A stretch of DNA of 5,157 nt from Planctomycetota bacterium. Lineage in GTDB: Bacteria; Planctomycetota; Planctomycetia; Pirellulales; Pirellulaceae. A model generated the notes under the pieces. The model was not told where the DNA came from and made no database searches. It was given only the letters and a program-made list of their open reading frames with translations. Positions within the stretch are counted from its first letter, which is position 1. Every line of letters begins with the position of its first letter. Shown in pieces: positions 1 to 5,157 of this stretch. The position numbers and the translations under genes were made by a program. Location of the stretch: contig JAEZGD010000494.1 of assembly GCA_023417165.1 (NCBI GenBank), positions 1-5,157 on the forward strand, written 5' to 3'.

Positions 1-1
1 G

Positions 2-1663
2 TTCCAATGCGGGCTTGATCGGGAACTGCTGGTGCGGGCTCGCCGCGACGGCGAATTCTACCTTGCCCACCACGGCCGACCGAACGGTGACGTGTGGCTG
101 CGACAGATCGAGCCCGAGCAGGTCAACGAACCGCCCGGCGGTTACTTCAACGATGGCGACTTAAACCGCACGTACGGCGCCGGCATCGATTGCGAGACGA
201 ATTGGTCGTTCGGCGTGCAGACCGCTGAGCACGACGTGCAGCGCGTCTTTGGCTATGCGGTGCAGTGGCCAAGCGACCGCAGTTATACCTACTACCCGCG
301 GCAGATGGTCGTGCACCAGAAGCAGAACGTCGACCGCAACATTAAACGCGGGATGTCGGATTTTTACCCCGCCTGGAAGTGGCTCAAGCAGCAAGCGAAG
401 GTGCTGGAGAATACCGGTGAAGGCGCGGCCAAGCAGGCGGCGATCGCCTACATCATCCAGTACGCACAGGCGACCAGCGGCGACGTCGCAGCGATGCGTC
501 GCGATAAGGCCGATCGGGAGATCGTGACCCGCACTGCCGGCGGTGGCCAGAAGTCGCAGTATATCGAAGACAAGTTGCCGGGTACCGCGTTAAATGTGCC
601 GAAGGGCCAGGAATACCTATCCGGTCCGACCGGCTCGGAACGCGGCCAGGCCTTTCTGGAGGTAGTGCAGGGGATCCTGCGGCAAGTCGCCACTCGCTGG
701 TGTATGTCGGAAGGCATGGTCTCCGGCGACGACAGCAACAACAACATGGCTTCCAGCTTTGAAGCCGGCGGCCGTTGGTACAACTACGTCGAAGGCTCGC
801 AGGGGGAGATCGGCAAGGCCTACGTCGCCAGCTGCTGGATTGCCATCGAGCACGCTTACCGCTGTGGCCTGTTCGCTCGTTTCGGTATGTCGCTGGCCGA
901 TATCGAAGCGTGCGTTGCCGTGGAAGCCACGCCGCCGGCGATCGACAAACGCAACACCTTCGAAGCTGAGCAGGTGTTGGCGCTGCGTCACGAAAAAGGC
1001 GTCCTGACCACCGACGGTTGGAAGGCGAAAGTCGGCATCGAGCCGGACGAACAAGAGATCGACGAACCAGCACGCGGCGCAACATCACTGGCCGGCGACG
1101 ACGTCGAGCCCACCGACCTGGGCGGCACTGCAACAGTTGACGTGGCCAAGCAGGCCCTCAACGGCGCTCAAGTGACGTCGATGCAAGAGATCCTGACCAA
1201 CGCGGCGTCGGGCGCAATTCCGCTGGCCTCGGTCAAACCCATGATGCTAGCCGCGTTCCCGACGGTCGACCCAGCAATCATCGATGCCATGGTCGAACCG
1301 CTCAAGGACTTCAAACCAACCGCCACTCCCGACGGTAAGCCAATCGACAACGGCCAGGGCGAGGCAACGGGCGAATTCTCCAGCACGTCACGGCTGCAAT
1401 GGCGGCGCAATATGGCGTCGATCAAGGAGACGCTCACCGGGCTGGCCGCGAAAGAAATTACGCCTTCGTTTGCCAAGGAGCTGCTCGGCCTGGCGGGTGT
1501 CTCTGCTGATCGCGCTGATCGCATGATCGCCGACGCTGCAGATGGCAAGCTCGACGAACCGGAATCGATCCAGGCGGCGTCGGAGTCGGTCGTGCGAGAC
1601 AGCATCGCTGCGGATCGTCTGACGTTCGCCGCCGCGTGGGGTAACTATCCAGGAGCGGAGTAA
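2..1663 (+). CDS. Phage portal protein, 5' partial
   Basis: The portal forms the dodecameric ring at one capsid vertex through which DNA is packaged and ejected, and it docks the terminase and the head-tail connector. The frame is open to the left edge with no stop. The residues before the GTG at 32 (FQCGLDRELLVRARRDGEFY) read as normal portal sequence, so the real start lies outside the window and base 32 is not the start. Numbering from base 32, the portal-like signature is VVHQKQNVDRNIKRGMSDF at about residues 93-111 (a conserved-type 'H...RG.S...P' segment), followed by a long helical stretch (WKWLKQQAKVLENTGEGAAK) and a mixed core up to about residue 300. Residues from about 340 form a low-complexity, Ala/Asp/Glu-rich tail containing two related helical units (about 381-427 and 461-504). 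The position directly before a gpF-like minor head gene supports the call. The exact portal family (lambda-, Mu- or SPP1-like) cannot be decided by eye. Confidence 0.85.
   Translation, partial: FQCGLDRELLVRARRDGEFYLAHHGRPNGDVWLRQIEPEQVNEPPGGYFNDGDLNRTYGAGIDCETNWSFGVQTAEHDVQRVFGYAVQWPSDRSYTYYPRQMVVHQKQNVDRNIKRGMSDFYPAWKWLKQQAKVLENTGEGAAKQAAIAYIIQYAQATSGDVAAMRRDKADREIVTRTAGGGQKSQYIEDKLPGTALNVPKGQEYLSGPTGSERGQAFLEVVQGILRQVATRWCMSEGMVSGDDSNNNMASSFEAGGRWYNYVEGSQGEIGKAYVASCWIAIEHAYRCGLFARFGMSLADIEACVAVEATPPAIDKRNTFEAEQVLALRHEKGVLTTDGWKAKVGIEPDEQEIDEPARGATSLAGDDVEPTDLGGTATVDVAKQALNGAQVTSMQEILTNAASGAIPLASVKPMMLAAFPTVDPAIIDAMVEPLKDFKPTATPDGKPIDNGQGEATGEFSSTSRLQWRRNMASIKETLTGLAAKEITPSFAKELLGLAGVSADRADRMIADAADGKLDEPESIQAASESVVRDSIAADRLTFAAAWGNYPGAE
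1172..1312 (+). repeat. Portal C-terminal repeat unit, copy 1 (protein level)
   Basis: The encoded segment begins VTSMQEILTNAASGAIPLAS and ends near PLKDF. It resembles the segment encoded at 1412-1543 (MASIKETLTGLAAKEITPSF and onward). Shared positions include S-x-x-E-x-L-T, an Ala pair, an I-x-P or I-P turn, a following Leu-rich helix, and a V-(D/S)-x-A-x-x-x-x-M pattern. The similarity is seen in protein, not DNA, so the duplication, if real, is old. Segments of this type ('start using residues from N, step down to a P-x-x-D acidic turn') occur in C-terminal tails of some portal families. Confidence 0.45.
1412..1543 (+). repeat. Portal C-terminal repeat unit, copy 2 (protein level)
   Basis: This is the second member of the pair described for 1172-1312. 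It encodes MASIKETLTGLAAKEITPSF, then a helix ending in LLGLAG, then VSADRADRMIADAAD. It aligns with copy 1 with about one gap and is followed by a short acidic segment to the portal C terminus. The two units are joined by a Pro/Gly/Asn-rich linker with no obvious fold. Confidence 0.45.
1651..1655 (+). promoter_or_regulatory. Shine-Dalgarno AGGAG for the minor head gene
   Basis: AGGAG lies within the last codons of the portal gene, 8 nt before the GTG at 1664. The GTG abuts the portal stop codon (TAA then GTG). The site supports the GTG start. The next in-frame methionine is about residue 50, well inside the protein. Confidence 0.75.
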
Positions 1664-2311
1664 GTGCCTGACCTGAAGGATCGTGAAAAACACGAACGAA
1701 AGCTCACGCAGAGCATCGCGGACGTCTTTCGTGAACACCGCGAACGCTACCAGCGCACCGGTCGGGTTGCGCCGCAAAAGCTCAACAATGAACTGACGAG
1801 CGCCATCTCGATGGTGCTGCTCTTGATCTATCTCGACAGCGGCAAAGGGCTATTTGGCGAGTTCGACGACCCACGGCTCTCAACGTCACTGCTACAGAAT
1901 CGGGCCGCCCAGTGGTCGCAACGATATAGCGAACAGCTCGCCCGCGAACTCACGCAGTCCACGCTCGACGACCTGGCTGCCGCCAATCAGAGCGGCACTT
2001 TGTCGCGAACCGAAACCGGACAGCGGGTGTTCAGCCCGCAGCGTGCGGAGTCGATCGGCATTACCGAAACCACCAGAGCGACGACGGCCGGCGAGGACGG
2101 TGCGCGTCGCGAAGTCGAACGTCAATTGAACGTCACACTTCGCCCACACTGGGTGACAGCTGGCGACGCTCGCGTCTGCAAAATCTGTTCGCCCCTGAAC
2201 GGCCGCCCGCTGTCAACGCTCAATGCTTACAAGCAAGGGCCTCCCGCGCACCCTCGCTGTCGTTGTTTTGTTCGTTACGAAGTTTCGGAACGGAGGGATA
2301 CCGATGCCTAG
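1664..2311 (+). CDS. Minor head / head morphogenesis protein, Mu gpF-like
   Basis: Minor head proteins of the Mu gpF / SPP1 gp7 type attach to the portal or enter the prohead in few copies and are needed for correct head assembly or DNA delivery. The 215-aa product has the diagnostic C-terminal pattern: HWVTAGDARVCKICSPLNGR at residues 162-181, then PPAHPRCRC at 193-201. The residues C172, C175, H196, C199 and C201 form a likely metal-binding or structural cluster, as is usual at the end of this family. The N-terminal 110 residues are charged and helical (KDREKHERKLTQ onward). A helix with TETTRA at about 134-139 resembles the pre-motif region of the family. The protein is on the short side because many homologues have a longer N-terminal part. 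It starts with GTG directly after the portal stop, so translation of the two genes is probably coupled. Its end overlaps the next gene by 8 nt. Confidence 0.85.
   Translation: MPDLKDREKHERKLTQSIADVFREHRERYQRTGRVAPQKLNNELTSAISMVLLLIYLDSGKGLFGEFDDPRLSTSLLQNRAAQWSQRYSEQLARELTQSTLDDLAAANQSGTLSRTETGQRVFSPQRAESIGITETTRATTAGEDGARREVERQLNVTLRPHWVTAGDARVCKICSPLNGRPLSTLNAYKQGPPAHPRCRCFVRYEVSERRDTDA
2292..2297 (+). promoter_or_regulatory. Shine-Dalgarno GGAGGG deciding the HTH gene start
   Basis: GGAGGG sits 6 nt before the ATG at 2304. The frame is open further upstream to an ATG at 2223, but that upstream part runs through the gpF motif region and lacks a comparable site. The 2304 start is therefore preferred, giving 63 aa and not 90. 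Confidence 0.75.
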
Positions 2312-2495
2312 CGGAGAAAAGATCGAAGAGCGGGACATCAAGCGGATTCGCAAAGTGGCCCTCGAAGCCGCTCACGGTAATGCCTCGCAAACAGCGCGGC
2401 TTACGGGCTTCCACCGCACGACGGTGATGAAGTACGCCAAAGGTTTATTGAAAAGCCGCAACCGACGCTTGGCAAACCGACAATCGGGGTCGTAA
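2304..2495 (+). CDS. Small helix-turn-helix protein in head operon
   Basis: This is a 63-aa, strongly basic protein of unknown role. Residues 19-49 look like a homeodomain-like/Fis- or resolvase-type helix-turn-helix: a first helix around ALEAAHG, then NASQTARLTG as the second helix, a turn at GFHR, and RTTVMKYAKGLL as the recognition helix. The C terminus (KSRNRRLANRQSGS) is a basic tail that could contact DNA or RNA. The ATG overlaps the stop of the minor head gene by 8 nt (ATGCCTAG), and the protease gene follows 9 nt after its stop, so it is cotranscribed with the head genes. It may be a late regulator, a DNA-bound internal protein, or a relic of another HTH gene. It is too small and misplaced for a normal small terminase. 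The HTH fold is a motif reading by eye; no function is assigned. Confidence 0.7.
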   Translation: MPSGEKIEERDIKRIRKVALEAAHGNASQTARLTGFHRTTVMKYAKGLLKSRNRRLANRQSGS

Positions 2496-2504
2496 ACCTC
2501 ATGC

Positions 2505-3788
2505 ATGGTTGCGATCGCGAACAAAACGAAACTCCGCCTGGCCGTTGAATACGCGGTCGGCGTGGAGTCGCTGCAGTCGGGCGAAGCTCGCGTTGATCGT
2601 GCGCAAGGCGTCATTCGCGGCGTCAAGGTTGTCGGCCTGCAGTCACGCAATCCCGCGCGGGTACTAGGCTTTTTGCCTGACCAATGGGGCGAGGCTGCCG
2701 ACCGGCCTTACGGTTACTCGATCGAGGCGCTCCGCGGCGCAGTCGAGTACTACAACAACGCGACGGTCTACTCGAATCATCCGCAGTTTCAATACGACGA
2801 CCGCGGCGTGCGAACGATGCCCGACATGGCTAATCGTTCGAACGACGACATGGTTGGCTGGCTGGAAAATTGCCACGTCGTGGAAACCGGCAATCCCGAA
2901 ATCGACGGGATTTACGGCGAGTTTCACGTTGTGAAGTCGCACACGCTGGCCGAGCGAGTGTTCGAAGTCGCCGAGCGGAATCCTTCGAAATTCGCTTTGT
3001 CACACGAGGCGTTCTGGAACGATCCGCAGCTGGTTGGCGGGCAGATCGTGCTGAACAAGATCGACAACGTTTTCGCGGTCGCCCTGGTAAGCGTACTGCC
3101 GGGCACCACCAACGGTTTATTCGAATCCTTTGCAGGAGTGCATCCGATCATGCGTAAGACGTTCCGCCAAATCGCTGAGTCTCACAAAGCCACGCCCAGC
3201 GGTCGTATTGCATTCGAGATGCTGAACGACACGGCCATGGAGCCGATGGCGGAAACGCCCGTCGAAGTCGCCGATAGCGCCAGCGCCGAGCAGCAAGTCA
3301 AAGCGGCGTTTCGGGCAGTGATCCTGGCTTACTTCGACGACGACTCGCTCGATACGCCGGCCACGGTCGCCAAGATCAAAGAAGCGCTCAAGGCCTACGA
3401 CACTGTGAGCGGCGAAGGCGGGAGCGACAAGGGCTCAGACGACAGCGGCGCGGCCGCTGAATCCGATGCCGGTGGCCAGGAAGAAGAGAATAAGTCGGCG
3501 CAGGAAGCGGCCAAGCACGCCGGCGACAACACGAAGGTCGCCATCGAATGCGTCGGCCTGCTGAACGGCGCGGGCATCCCGGTCACGCCGATGGTGATCG
3601 AAACGATGACCAAGCTGCCCAACCTAGCCGCCCGCGAAACGTATGTGCGCGAACTCGGAGCTCTTCGCGTGACCAGCACGGTACCCGCTCGCAGCGCCTC
3701 GCCGCCGCCTAAAGCTGCCGCTGCCGAATCGGCTGCCGCTCCAAAGCCAATGACCCTCGATGAGATGGCTGCCGCCTTTCGCGGCTAG
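2505..3788 (+). CDS. Prohead protease fused to scaffold-like C-terminal domain
   Basis: The predicted role is to cleave the scaffold and possibly capsid or portal precursors inside the prohead before DNA packaging. Residues 1-210 look like a phage maturation protease of the herpes-assemblin-like type (S78/S80/DUF2213 style). There is a 'NHP' segment with H92, a 'VGWLENCHVV' strand at 117-126, 'GIYGEFHVV' at 135-143, and 'KFALSHEAFW' at 162-171 with S166. H92 and S166 are the most likely catalytic His and Ser; a third residue is not assigned. Residues 216-427 are different: a helical, acidic segment, a Gly/Ser/Asp/Glu-rich linker at about 302-337, a second helical part, an Ala/Pro-rich stretch, and a C-terminal helix MTLDEMAAAFRG. 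This fits a scaffold. The ATG at 2505 has only a weak GGGG 15 nt upstream, so translation may depend on the preceding gene 9 nt away. The ATG at 2501 is out of frame and opens only a 15-codon frame. The protease family is inferred; the scaffold role is inferred from composition and gene order. Confidence 0.75.
   Translation: MVAIANKTKLRLAVEYAVGVESLQSGEARVDRAQGVIRGVKVVGLQSRNPARVLGFLPDQWGEAADRPYGYSIEALRGAVEYYNNATVYSNHPQFQYDDRGVRTMPDMANRSNDDMVGWLENCHVVETGNPEIDGIYGEFHVVKSHTLAERVFEVAERNPSKFALSHEAFWNDPQLVGGQIVLNKIDNVFAVALVSVLPGTTNGLFESFAGVHPIMRKTFRQIAESHKATPSGRIAFEMLNDTAMEPMAETPVEVADSASAEQQVKAAFRAVILAYFDDDSLDTPATVAKIKEALKAYDTVSGEGGSDKGSDDSGAAAESDAGGQEEENKSAQEAAKHAGDNTKVAIECVGLLNGAGIPVTPMVIETMTKLPNLAARETYVRELGALRVTSTVPARSASPPPKAAAAESAAAPKPMTLDEMAAAFRG
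3134..3138 (+). promoter_or_regulatory. Internal Shine-Dalgarno AGGAG inside protease gene
   Basis: AGGAG lies inside the protease reading frame, 11 nt before an in-frame ATG at 3150. It is a better match to the anti-Shine-Dalgarno than the one in front of the full-length gene, and it sits at the boundary between the protease-like and scaffold-like parts. The 11-nt spacer is slightly long but workable. Confidence 0.55.
3150..3788 (+). CDS. Putative nested scaffolding protein (internal in-frame start)
   Basis: An in-frame ATG (M216 of the protease, beginning MRKTFRQIAESHKATPSGR) preceded by AGGAG would give a separate 212-aa protein that shares its stop with the protease. Scaffolds co-assemble with the capsid protein to set shell size and are then lost or digested. 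In lambda the scaffold Nu3 is made this way from inside the protease gene C, and no separate scaffold gene is visible here before the capsid gene. The product is acidic, Ala/Glu-rich and largely helical, with a disordered middle and a short C-terminal helix that could bind the capsid protein, as is usual for scaffolds. Alternatively, the same boundary could be a self-cleavage site with no internal initiation, or the AGGAG could be chance. Confidence 0.5.
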   Translation: MRKTFRQIAESHKATPSGRIAFEMLNDTAMEPMAETPVEVADSASAEQQVKAAFRAVILAYFDDDSLDTPATVAKIKEALKAYDTVSGEGGSDKGSDDSGAAAESDAGGQEEENKSAQEAAKHAGDNTKVAIECVGLLNGAGIPVTPMVIETMTKLPNLAARETYVRELGALRVTSTVPARSASPPPKAAAAESAAAPKPMTLDEMAAAFRG

Positions 3789-3855
3789 TCGCCGAATCTG
3801 CTACCCGTCGCCGCGCATGTCCTCGTTCGCTTTAGCCACAAAAACAACCACTTTC

Positions 3856-3859
3856 GGAG
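3856..3859 (+). promoter_or_regulatory. Shine-Dalgarno GGAG for decoration gene
   Basis: GGAG lies 9 nt before the ATG at 3869 and fixes the start of the decoration-like gene. The 80-nt gap after the protease stop (3789-3868) otherwise shows no clear promoter or terminator; it becomes A-rich just before this site. Confidence 0.65.
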
Positions 3860-3868
3860 TTACCGACC

Positions 3869-4639
3869 ATGCAACCGCAGATCATCAGCGACGGGGCCGT
3901 CACGCGAGCCAAGGCCCGTTTTGTTGGCTCGCTGGCCGTCTCGCAGTGCGATCTGATGTATCACGACGGCGACGAGGTGAAGCCGTTTTCGTCGCTCAGC
4001 GATCAGGGCACGGAGCCGAAGAACCAAGCGGAAGCCGCTCGTCGCTTCGCAGGCCTCGCTGGCGACACACGCACCGCCAATGAGACGACCGGCAACGATT
4101 ACTTCCCGCTGGTTACGGATGCCATCGTTGAGATGGATTGCCCGGCGGCCACGTTCGAAGTCGGCGACTTTGTCGGCCCGAGCGAAAACGGCGACGGCAC
4201 CGGCCTGCTCAATCAACAGGTCGAGAAAGTCAGCCACGCCGAGCGTGCGGTCGGCATCGTCGCGCAGCGGTATGGCAGCAACACCACGCGTGTTCGCTTC
4301 CGCTTGCTGAGCCGCTTGTTCCCGCACTTCAATCGCCTGCCCATCCTGGGCGGATCCGGCTCGAACGTTGAAACGCTCGCGGCTGGCAAGACGCTCACGC
4401 TCGCGGACGCTCGCATCCAGGTGCTTGATCCTGGCGGCGCTGGTCGCAACGTCGACTTGCCGGATCCGACCACGTCGCTGGGTGAGACCTTCATCGTCCA
4501 TAACGCGGCCGACGCCGCCGAAGTGTTGACCATTCGCAGCAATGGCGGTGCGACCGTTTGCACGCCGACGCAGAACGAAACTGCCATTTGCTACTGCGAT
4601 GGCACGACTTGGCGGGGCATCGTCGGCGCGAACAACTAA
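3869..4639 (+). CDS. Putative capsid decoration protein, two-part
   Basis: The place between protease/scaffold and capsid genes is that of the lambda gpD-type decoration protein, which binds the outside of the expanded shell and stabilises it. The 256-aa product is larger than gpD (about 110 aa) and appears to have two parts. Residues 1-157 are mixed and beta-rich, with VTDAIVEMDCPAATFEVGDF (82-101), a loop rich in Gly/Asn/Asp, then a segment resembling 'L..Q.V..V..AERAVGIVAQR' (113-133) and TRVRFRLLSRL. This pattern resembles capsid decoration or DUF2190-like proteins. A GGSGSN linker (161-166) joins a second domain at 167-256: LAAGKTLTLADARIQVLDPG, RNVDLPDP, ETFIVHNAADAAEVLTIRSN, and DGTTWRGIVGANN. 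That 'LP...G..F.I.N....LTI...G...W' pattern is typical of small beta-sandwich modules found in phage head- or tail-fibre proteins. Function is inferred from context and motif style. It could instead be a head fibre or a minor structural protein. Confidence 0.65.
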   Translation: MQPQIISDGAVTRAKARFVGSLAVSQCDLMYHDGDEVKPFSSLSDQGTEPKNQAEAARRFAGLAGDTRTANETTGNDYFPLVTDAIVEMDCPAATFEVGDFVGPSENGDGTGLLNQQVEKVSHAERAVGIVAQRYGSNTTRVRFRLLSRLFPHFNRLPILGGSGSNVETLAAGKTLTLADARIQVLDPGGAGRNVDLPDPTTSLGETFIVHNAADAAEVLTIRSNGGATVCTPTQNETAICYCDGTTWRGIVGANN

Positions 4640-4674
4640 CCGCGCCATCGCCAGGCGAGGCATAGGTCGCCCGC

Positions 4675-4690
4675 GCGGCTGCAAGGCCGC
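4675..4690 (+). other. GNRA-capped hairpin upstream of capsid gene
   Basis: GCGGC (4675-4679) pairs with GCCGC (4686-4690). A T-G wobble at 4680/4685 closes a GCAA loop, giving a 6-bp stem with a GNRA tetraloop. It lies 58 nt before the capsid ATG, in the longest gap of the window (4640-4748). The following TCGGTTT is too poor in T for a convincing rho-independent terminator. An mRNA-stability or processing element, or chance in GC-rich DNA, are equally possible. Confidence 0.35.
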
Positions 4691-4734
4691 TCGGTTTCCC
4701 ACACATTCGACCACGACTGAAACAGGTTACGCGA

Positions 4735-4739
4735 AAGGA
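4735..4739 (+). promoter_or_regulatory. Shine-Dalgarno AAGGA for capsid gene
   Basis: AAGGA lies 9 nt before the ATG at 4749 and sits inside the purine run AAAGGAA (4734-4740). No other start codon occurs in this frame in the preceding 60 nt, so it settles the start of the capsid gene. Confidence 0.7.
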
Positions 4740-4748
4740 ACTCGACCT

Positions 4749-5157
4749 ATGCGATACGCAGGAATTCGCACCGCTTTTGAATCGTTCGCGCCTCGTACTG
4801 CCTCTGCCGAAACTCGACTCGTCGGCGCTGGCAATTTCGTTCGCAACTTTCGCGAAGGCCTTGGCCTGTCGATCAACGCGAACGGTCGCCCGACCCTTGA
4901 TCCGACCAAGCGAAAGTGGTCGCATGGCGAAATGAGCTTGCGCGGGTTGGCGGAAGCCTTCATGGGCTGGGAGTGGGCCGAGAACCTGATGCGGCCCAGC
5001 AATGCCGGCGGCCTGTTGATGGAGTCGGGCGCTGGTAACGTCGCGGTCACTCCCGGCAACTTCCCCGAAGTGTCGGCTTACCTGGGCTCGATTTCCGGCT
5101 TGCTCGAAGCCGCGGTGCTTGAGCGTTACGAATCGCCCGAGTACATCATCGACACGC
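4749..5157 (+). CDS. Putative major capsid protein, 3' partial
   Basis: The frame begins with ATG behind a good Shine-Dalgarno and stays open for 136 codons to the right edge, so the gene is cut by the window. The product starts MRYAGIRTAFESFAPRT and contains LDPTKRKWSHGEMSLRGLAE (about residues 50-69), a W-rich helix (FMGWEWAENLMR), an Ala/Gly-rich loop ESGAGNVAVTPGNFPEVSAY (about 91-110) and ISGLLEAAVLERYESPEYII (113-132). The 'VTPGNFPEVSAYLGSISGLL' region is the type of N-arm/E-loop-leading sequence seen in large Gly/Pro-containing phage capsid proteins. The position right after the decoration-like gene is that of lambda gene E. There is no long helical Delta domain at the N terminus, which agrees with a separate scaffold upstream. 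The call rests mainly on context; the HK97 fold cannot be verified from this part. Confidence 0.65.
   Translation, partial: MRYAGIRTAFESFAPRTASAETRLVGAGNFVRNFREGLGLSINANGRPTLDPTKRKWSHGEMSLRGLAEAFMGWEWAENLMRPSNAGGLLMESGAGNVAVTPGNFPEVSAYLGSISGLLEAAVLERYESPEYIIDT

Noticed and set aside
32..34. GTG at 32 as the start of the portal gene
   Set aside because: The frame is open to the window edge, and the residues before it read as continuous portal sequence. It is an internal valine codon.
453..1133. A 226-aa minus-strand open frame opposite the portal gene
   Set aside because: The product is Arg/Pro/Ser-rich low complexity with no motif, and the opposite strand encodes a portal protein with recognisable segments.
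2223..2303. Upstream 27-residue extension of the HTH gene to an ATG at 2223
   Set aside because: It overlaps the conserved gpF-like Cys/His motif region in another frame and has no comparable Shine-Dalgarno. GGAGGG lies just before 2304.
3789..3868. Possible promoter in the gap before the decoration gene
   Set aside because: Apart from an A-rich stretch there is no recognisable -35/-10 pair; only the Shine-Dalgarno is supported.
4675..4697. Rho-independent terminator before the capsid gene
   Set aside because: The hairpin is short and is followed by TCGGTTT, not by a T run. Termination here would also cut off the capsid gene, which has no visible promoter of its own.
3860..4714. A long (284-aa) open frame on the minus strand opposite the decoration gene
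   Set aside because: It runs opposite a + strand gene that has a good Shine-Dalgarno, a phage-like domain and operon context. The product is Arg/Ala-rich, as expected of an antisense shadow in GC-rich DNA.

Overview
The window is one continuous, GC-rich stretch of a tailed-phage (Caudoviricetes) or prophage head-morphogenesis module. Every convincing gene is on the + strand and packed head to tail. From left to right it holds: a portal protein cut by the left edge (2-1663); a Mu gpF-like minor head protein with a GTG start (1664-2311); a 63-aa helix-turn-helix protein that overlaps it by 8 nt (2304-2495); a prohead protease with a long C-terminal scaffold-like extension (2505-3788); a two-part decoration-type protein (3869-4639); and the start of a putative major capsid protein cut by the right edge (from 4749). 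Terminase genes would be expected to the left, and the rest of the capsid gene plus head-tail connectors to the right. No integrase, tRNA, IS element, CRISPR array or host gene is visible, so integrated prophage and free phage (or metagenomic contig) cannot be told apart.

The order portal, protease/scaffold, decoration, capsid matches the head operon of lambda-type phages (B, C/Nu3, D, E), with a gpF-like gene and a small HTH gene inserted after the portal. The parallel goes further: the protease gene contains an in-frame ATG at 3150, preceded by AGGAG at 3134-3138, exactly where the protease-like domain ends. This would give a separate 212-aa scaffold, like lambda Nu3 inside gene C. The shell would then be built as follows: the portal nucleates assembly, the scaffold organises the capsid protein, the protease removes the scaffold, and the decoration protein stabilises the expanded head.

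The high GC content, the Shine-Dalgarno-type starts and the overall look of the proteins recall phage head genes from Planctomycetes (Pirellulaceae-type genomes). This host guess is a recollection-level inference from style and has not been tested by a search. The proteins look divergent from textbook phages, so family assignments rest on motifs and gene order. The most notable points are the nested scaffold start, the HTH protein inside a structural operon, a probable internal duplication in the portal C-terminal tail, and a GNRA-capped hairpin just ahead of the capsid gene.
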